DNA of 20,162 bases, taken from Clostridia bacterium (GTDB lineage Bacteria > Bacillota_A > Clostridia > Peptostreptococcales > JAAYPU01). Below the pieces are notes generated by a model. That model had not been told where the DNA came from, searched no databases, and was given only the letters and a program-made list of their open reading frames with translations. Made by a program: the position numbers and the translations under genes. Each line of letters opens with the position of its first letter. The stretch's first letter is position 1. This document shows positions 16,434-20,162 of the stretch, piece by piece. The stretch covers positions 1-20,162 of the forward strand of contig JAKSCF010000510.1 in the NCBI GenBank assembly GCA_022360735.1, given 5' to 3'.

Positions 16434-18332
16434 TTATAATCCTACTTTTCTTAATGTCTTTTGTATAGGAATGCCATTTTTGTCCCAACCTCTGCTCTTA
16501 TAATAGTTTTGTTTTAATTTCTCTAAAGGTACCTTTGATTTTTTGTTGCCTGCTTCTTCTATGACATCGGTTAAGCGTGACGGCAGAGCATCATCTTTGC
16601 TGGTTATGCCTCTGCTGACATTATATTTTCTTTCAAGGTTAAAGCCTCTTCTTCCTATCTTAAGGAATTCTATTAGATTCATCGGCATACCTGTGCTCAA
16701 TACAATGGCTTTTGAATAAGGAAGAATTGGTACATGAAGGTTTTTTAATCCTGTATTCATTCGATTAACCCCATTAACAACAGCTCCAACGCCAGGTAAT
16801 GTCAAAGAACTGTTAATGATCTTTGCCGCGATACCATTGGGTTTTTTTATAACCAAAGGCGGAATGGTTGTATAACTTGTAAACAAGCAAAGCCCTGCTG
16901 ATGATATGGCTTCCATTAAGTTCTGCATCGTATGGGTTAATTCAGCTTTAGATCTGGTGGTAAAAGGATTCATGGCCAGTGCTAAGGCTTCAAATAGTAT
17001 TAAATACCCTGCATTTAAGTGACAGCCGCCTCTATTGGATACTGCGTATCCCAGACCCAGCCCAACAGAATGCCTGGGCTCATATGCAGATAGTTCCATT
17101 CCTTTTGAATGCATCGCGAATTCTTTGCCCCCATACTTTTCAGACAAATACTTGACACCTTTGGATAGGTCTTTCCCTATACCCCTTTGGTGTGCAATGT
17201 CTTTGAATATCTGTGAAATGTTATCTGTCTTGCCAAATTCCAGTCCATTGTCCCATAGGCCTTTTTCATTCAGTTCCATTGAAAATGCAATGACGCCTGC
17301 TGTACTGATGGTATCCATTCCCAGTTCATCTAAAAGCAGATTCCATTCGTTGATCTTTTCAATATCGTTGTTTAAGATATTTGGACCTAATAATCCTAAG
17401 GTTTCCAGCTCGGGTCCTTTTACATTTTTTCCATGTACATTGACCACCCTTCCGCATTGCATGGGACAGGTAACGCACCCTTTGTTTTTTATCAGGTGTT
17501 TTTCAGCCAGTTCTTCACCGGATACTTTGTAATAATCCTCATATACGCCTGCTTTGAAGTTTTTGGTTGCAAGCACTCTGTTGGACTGCATTTTACTAAC
17601 CAGTCCCGCAGTCCCTAACTTTGGAAGCTGATGTCCTGTAATGGGATGTTTCTTTAATACATCGATCCATTTTTTATAAAATGCTTTTGTCTTTTCCGGC
17701 TCTTTTATTTCCGGTTTCTTTGTTCCGGCTGCAGTTATGGCTTTAATATTTTTAGATCCAAATATGGCCCCTACTCCGCCTCTTCCAGCCGTTCTTTCTT
17801 GACTAAAAACTCCGGCGTAATATACTAAGTTTTCACCTGCCGGTCCAATAACCAGTTTTCCTGTTTTAGCCGGTAACCTTTCCTGGGCTTCAGTGGTTTC
17901 TGCTCCCCAAAGATCATCAGCATCATGAAACTCAATACCATCTTCCGTTACTTCTATCCATATCTTTTCAGGAGATTTGCCTTTGATGATCAGGCTGTCA
18001 TATCCGGCTTTTTTTAGAAAAAGTCCAAAATTACCCCCACAATTGGATGAGGTTAAAATATTGGTTAGTGGTGATATTGTGGAAATATTAAAGCGTGCTG
18101 ATGCCGGTGCATTGGTTCCCGTAAGGGGGCCTGTTGTAATGGCCAGAACATTATCTTCGGAAAATGGTCCCACATCCGGTGCTACTAAATCAGAAATAAT
18201 CTTAGCAGCCATTGTTTTACCACCAAGATATTTTCGTCTATCTTGATCTGTCCAATTGTACTCACTTGTTTCCTTTGTTGATACATCGATCATTAATACT
18301 TTGCCCATGTATCCACCATAATTAGTGCTCAT
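16434..18332 (-). CDS. aor: Aldehyde:ferredoxin oxidoreductase (tungsten-pterin enzyme)
   Basis: This 632-residue protein oxidises aldehydes to carboxylic acids with ferredoxin as acceptor, using a tungsten bis-pterin and one [4Fe-4S] cluster. The N-terminal domain has the AOR signature (GGYMGKVLMIDVS, GPLTGTNAPASARFN, SNCGGNFG). Cluster ligands are C286-x2-C289-x3-C293 and the distant C482 (SAGLC), so the set is complete. The pterin-contact stretch 'GRGGVGAIFGSKNIKAI' is at 183-199. The length is normal (about 600-630). AAAGGGGAG precedes the start. It follows the E2 gene by 21 bp and abuts the MoaD-like gene. Its likely task is to oxidise an aldehyde released by the TPP enzyme or by the dehydrogenases in the operon (inference). 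The enzyme class is oxygen-sensitive, which fits an anaerobe. Confidence 0.96.
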   Translation of the reverse strand: MSTNYGGYMGKVLMIDVSTKETSEYNWTDQDRRKYLGGKTMAAKIISDLVAPDVGPFSEDNVLAITTGPLTGTNAPASARFNISTISPLTNILTSSNCGGNFGLFLKKAGYDSLIIKGKSPEKIWIEVTEDGIEFHDADDLWGAETTEAQERLPAKTGKLVIGPAGENLVYYAGVFSQERTAGRGGVGAIFGSKNIKAITAAGTKKPEIKEPEKTKAFYKKWIDVLKKHPITGHQLPKLGTAGLVSKMQSNRVLATKNFKAGVYEDYYKVSGEELAEKHLIKNKGCVTCPMQCGRVVNVHGKNVKGPELETLGLLGPNILNNDIEKINEWNLLLDELGMDTISTAGVIAFSMELNEKGLWDNGLEFGKTDNISQIFKDIAHQRGIGKDLSKGVKYLSEKYGGKEFAMHSKGMELSAYEPRHSVGLGLGYAVSNRGGCHLNAGYLILFEALALAMNPFTTRSKAELTHTMQNLMEAISSAGLCLFTSYTTIPPLVIKKPNGIAAKIINSSLTLPGVGAVVNGVNRMNTGLKNLHVPILPYSKAIVLSTGMPMNLIEFLKIGRRGFNLERKYNVSRGITSKDDALPSRLTDVIEEAGNKKSKVPLEKLKQNYYKSRGWDKNGIPIQKTLRKVGL

Positions 18333-18353
18333 GTAATTCTCCCCTTTATTTTT

Positions 18354-19043
18354 TTAAAGATTACTTATTGTATCTGGATTTTCTATAAGTTCTTTAACTC
18401 TGAATAAGAATTCACAAGCCAATTTGCCATCTATGACCCTATGATCTGCCGACAAAGCCATATTCATGATTTGACCTATTTTTATTTCACCATTTTCGAT
18501 AACAGGTTCTTCTTTAATGGTGTAAATAGAAAGTATGGACATTTCTGGTTGATTAATGATAGCCGTATGATATTCAAGGTCTTTGTATATGCCCATATTG
18601 TTAATGGTTATGGTGCCACCTGTGATATCATCCATGGTTAATTTTTTTGTCTTAGATCCTTCAATCAATCTATTGGTTTCTTTATTTAAATCAATTAAGT
18701 TTACCTTCTCTGTATTTTTTGTATTAACAACTATTAAGTCATCTCCTACAACAAGCGCAAATCCTACATTGATGTCTTCATGTAAGATATGATTGTGATT
18801 TTCAAAATCATAACTTGCATTGACATATGGAAATTCTTGTAATGCTTGTGCTGTTGCCTTCATAACAAAATTAAGAAAAGAGACTTTAACATTATTTTTT
18901 TCATTAAATGTTTTTCGGAATTCTAATAGTTGTTCAACCTTTACTTTTGTGAAGAAATCACATTTAGGTGATGTACTCCAACTGTTCACCATATTTTTTG
19001 CTATCAATTTTCTAATTTTTGAAGCAGGCACTACTTTTGACAT
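18354..19043 (-). CDS. 2-oxoacid/acetoin dehydrogenase E2 catalytic domain only (AcoC-like acyltransferase)
   Basis: This 229-residue protein matches only the C-terminal acetyltransferase domain of E2 enzymes. It opens with ASKIRKLIAKNM, the usual start of that domain, and carries the catalytic DHRVIDG near its end (H201, D205). It moves the acyl group from the lipoyl domain to CoA and normally forms the core of the complex. There is no lipoyl domain and no peripheral-subunit-binding domain, both normally present in the same chain. The lipoyl domain is instead encoded by the preceding gene. An in-frame GTG at 19052 lies in the ribosome binding site, so I use the ATG at 19043, 8 nt after AGGAG. 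The gap to the lipoyl-domain gene is 14 nt. Confidence 0.93.
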   Translation of the reverse strand: MSKVVPASKIRKLIAKNMVNSWSTSPKCDFFTKVKVEQLLEFRKTFNEKNNVKVSFLNFVMKATAQALQEFPYVNASYDFENHNHILHEDINVGFALVVGDDLIVVNTKNTEKVNLIDLNKETNRLIEGSKTKKLTMDDITGGTITINNMGIYKDLEYHTAIINQPEMSILSIYTIKEEPVIENGEIKIGQIMNMALSADHRVIDGKLACEFLFRVKELIENPDTISNL

Positions 19044-19057
19044 TCTAACCACTCCTA

Positions 19058-19288
19058 TTATTCAATTTCAGCTAATTCTGTCAAACAAGCTACAGTTTCG
19101 CCTTCTTGTACAATAATTTTTGTTAATGTTCCTGATTCTTTTGCTTCAATCTCGTTTGTCAACTTGTCTGTTTCAACTTCAAACAACTTTTCTCCCACTG
19201 TTACTTGGTCTCCAACATTTTTATACCATTTTGTTATAGTCCCTTCTTCCATTGTCAATCCCAGTTTTGGCAGTTTTACTTTGTGCAT
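19058..19288 (-). CDS. Free-standing lipoyl-domain protein (detached E2 lipoyl domain)
   Basis: This 76-residue protein is a single lipoyl/biotinyl domain. It opens with KVKLPKLGLTMEEGTI, the classic E2 lipoyl-domain start, and has the modification site ETDKLTNE with the acceptor lysine K42. The DK pair and flanks favour lipoate over biotin. The nominal first ATG (19297) overlaps the AAAGGA ribosome binding site, so the second ATG at 19288, with 8-nt spacing, is the likely start. It is the first gene after the sigma-54 promoter. It should carry the acyl group between E1, the separate E2 catalytic protein and E3, and be a target of the LipA encoded at the other end of the operon. GcvH is unlikely because that family is longer (about 125 residues) and differs in sequence. 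Confidence 0.92.
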   Translation of the reverse strand: MHKVKLPKLGLTMEEGTITKWYKNVGDQVTVGEKLFEVETDKLTNEIEAKESGTLTKIIVQEGETVACLTELAEIE

Positions 19289-19335
19289 TTTTATCATCCT
19301 TTCTAGTTATTTTTTAAAACTTCTAATAAATACTA

Positions 19336-19352
19336 AAGAGTTCTTAACTCTT
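19336..19352 (-). other. 7-bp hairpin at the 5' end of the operon transcript
   Basis: AAGAGTT-AAG-AACTCTT on the minus strand forms a perfect palindromic stem. The start site predicted from the -12 element is near 19355, so this stem would open the messenger. It could protect the 5' end or be a protein site. Confidence 0.45.
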
Positions 19353-19365
19353 GTCTATAATAATT

Positions 19366-19381
19366 AGCAAGAACTATTCCA
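19366..19381 (-). promoter_or_regulatory. Sigma-54 (-24/-12) promoter of the 14-gene operon
   Basis: The minus-strand sequence TGGAATAGTTCTTGCT matches the sigma-54 consensus TGGCAC-N5-TTGCW, with the invariant GG and GC ten bases apart, as required. It lies about 78 bp upstream of the first start codon. The divergent gene encodes an AcoR-type sigma-54 activator, which supports the call. Transcription would start near 19355. Confidence 0.85.
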
Positions 19382-19414
19382 AAGATATTCTGCTATATTT
19401 AAGTGGTTTTTGTA

Positions 19415-19443
19415 AAAAACAGTCCCAAAACGGAACTGTTTTT
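19415..19443. promoter_or_regulatory. Inverted repeat, probable activator binding site (UAS 1)
   Basis: Arms AAAAACAGTCCC and GGAACTGTTTTT (12 bp, one mismatch) flank a 5-bp spacer. It lies 35-60 bp upstream of the -24 element, within the usual range for sigma-54 activators. Its GGAAC half is the complement of the GTTCC repeats that follow. Confidence 0.65.
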
Positions 19444-19467
19444 GTTCCATTTGTTCCAATAGTTCCA
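19441..19467. repeat. Three 9-bp tandem GTTCCA repeats
   Basis: TTTGTTCCA, TTTGTTCCA and ATAGTTCCA follow one another without gaps, placing GTTCCA on roughly one DNA face at 9-bp steps. With the flanking dyads they form a cluster of GTTCC/GGAAC half-sites between the two divergent promoters. Confidence 0.7.
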
Positions 19468-19476
19468 TTCTGAACT
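19461..19476. promoter_or_regulatory. Dyad AGTTC-N6-GAACT abutting the regulator's -35 (UAS 2)
   Basis: A perfect 5-bp inverted repeat touches the -35 hexamer of the divergent acoR-like promoter. Regulator binding here could both activate the operon and repress its own gene (inference). Confidence 0.5.
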
Positions 19477-19504
19477 TGAAACTTTTTGATTTTTCTGATA
19501 TATT
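19476..19504 (+). promoter_or_regulatory. Sigma-A promoter of the acoR-like gene
   Basis: TTGAAA (19476-19481), a 17-bp spacer and TATATT (19499-19504) give a good vegetative promoter about 30 bp before the start codon. Confidence 0.6.
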
Positions 19505-19533
19505 ATAAGTAAAAAAAAAGAGGGTGAGATTAC

Positions 19534-20162
19534 ATGAATAAAAATGATGACCTTCTGAATCTGTTGACGGAATTAGAAGAACTTAATAAGCGTTCAAGCT
19601 CTGAAATAAAAAAATATACCGACAACATCATGAAAATGAAAAAAGCAAGAGATGATTTTTTAAAGACGGGACAAGTAGAACCGTATGTAAGACCTGAAGT
19701 TGCTGATTCTTGGAAGAGATGTCGTGAAATGAACATCAACCCTAATCATTCCCGTGCAAATTATGTAACTCCTGAAAAATTCGAACAAATATTAAAAGAA
19801 AACAATTTTTTAATTAATGTAGGGTCTCAGATTATCGATACCGTTTATGAATCCTTAAAAGAAATGAACTGTATGATTTATTTAACCGATAAATATGAAC
19901 ACATTTTGTATACGAAAGGTGAGATTTTAACTCAGGAAAATATTGCTGAATTTGGCTTGTGCAGAGGTGCTCGGTGGTGTGAAGAGTCTATTGGAACCAA
20001 CGCCATAACCCTTGCTCTAAGATACAAAAAGAATTTCAGAACCAATAATACAGAGCATTTCTGTGAAGATCATCATATTGTTAATTGTGCAACTGCATTG
20101 ATATATATGAATGATGAAATAATAGGCACTTTAACCATTACTTTTCATAAAAATTTTTTCAG
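19534..20162 (+). CDS. acoR: AcoR-like sigma-54-dependent activator, N-terminal part (cut by the window end)
   Basis: The first 209 residues are visible. Residues 1-45 are charged and probably helical. RPEVADSWKRC (53-63) is the conserved opening of AcoR/DhaR-type regulators. A GAF-like sensory domain follows (about 90-209) with the signature RGARWCEESIGTNAI (144-158) and EHFC (174-177). The AAA+ ATPase and Fis-type DNA-binding domains should lie beyond the window. Such proteins sense a small ligand and switch on sigma-54 promoters of acetoin, diol or glycerol pathways. The gene is divergent from the operon, shares its control region, and has AGGGTG before the ATG at 19534. The ligand is probably the operon's substrate or an intermediate. 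Confidence 0.9.
   Translation, partial: MNKNDDLLNLLTELEELNKRSSSEIKKYTDNIMKMKKARDDFLKTGQVEPYVRPEVADSWKRCREMNINPNHSRANYVTPEKFEQILKENNFLINVGSQIIDTVYESLKEMNCMIYLTDKYEHILYTKGEILTQENIAEFGLCRGARWCEESIGTNAITLALRYKKNFRTNNTEHFCEDHHIVNCATALIYMNDEIIGTLTITFHKNFF

Noticed and set aside
17035..17532. 165-codon plus-strand open frame inside the aldehyde oxidoreductase gene
   Set aside because: It is antisense to conserved oxidoreductase sequence that includes the region around the cluster cysteines, with no start signal or known domain.
19058..19288. GcvH or biotin carboxyl carrier protein for the lipoyl-domain protein
   Set aside because: It is too short for GcvH, and the ETDK context with the KLPKLGLTMEEG opening is that of E2 lipoyl domains rather than the AMKM motif of biotin carriers.
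19530..19739. 69-codon minus-strand open frame at the start of the regulator
   Set aside because: It is antisense to the AcoR-like N-terminus, which has the conserved RPEVADSWKRC motif and a proper promoter and ribosome binding site.

Overview
The window comes from an anaerobic, AT-rich Firmicute, most likely of the class Clostridia. The signs are low GC, strong AGGAG-type ribosome binding sites, an aldehyde:ferredoxin oxidoreductase and a sigma-54 AcoR-type regulator. I cannot name the genus. I see no rRNA, tRNA, CRISPR array, transposase or phage gene.

The core (about 5332-19533) is a probable 14-gene minus-strand operon with a divergent regulator. In transcription order it encodes: a free-standing lipoyl-domain protein, an E2 acyltransferase catalytic domain, a tungsten-type aldehyde:ferredoxin oxidoreductase, a MoaD/ThiS-like protein, an SCP2-domain protein, a glutamate-1-semialdehyde-aminomutase-like class III aminotransferase, an SDR oxidoreductase, E1 alpha and E1 beta of an acetoin/2-oxoacid dehydrogenase, two tandem phosphotriesterase-family metallohydrolases, a glycerol-dehydrogenase-like enzyme, dihydrolipoamide dehydrogenase (E3) and lipoyl synthase. 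A hairpin at 5332-5364 ends the unit. A well-spaced -24/-12 promoter (19366-19381) lies upstream, followed by GTTCC/GGAAC repeats that look like activator sites. Beyond them starts an AcoR-like activator on the plus strand, cut by the window end.

Together these genes look like an inducible catabolic pathway built around a complete but rearranged TPP/lipoate dehydrogenase complex. In AcoABC-type chemistry an acyloin is cleaved to acyl-CoA plus an aldehyde. The aldehyde:ferredoxin oxidoreductase would be well placed to oxidise that aldehyde and yield reduced ferredoxin. The aminotransferase, SDR, polyol-type dehydrogenase, SCP2 protein and two metallohydrolases suggest that the starting compound is not plain acetoin but something that must first be hydrolysed, deaminated and oxidised. 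The substrate is unknown. The split E2 (lipoyl domain separate, no peripheral-subunit-binding domain) is the most unusual structural feature.

The left part (1-5174) holds four minus-strand genes not obviously linked to the operon: a YeiH-family membrane protein, a CPBP-family membrane protease, a PucR-type regulator and a lone peptide/nickel-type ABC substrate-binding lipoprotein with its own terminator. Several genes have a nominal upstream start lying inside the ribosome binding site. I moved those starts to the downstream ATG and say so in each entry.
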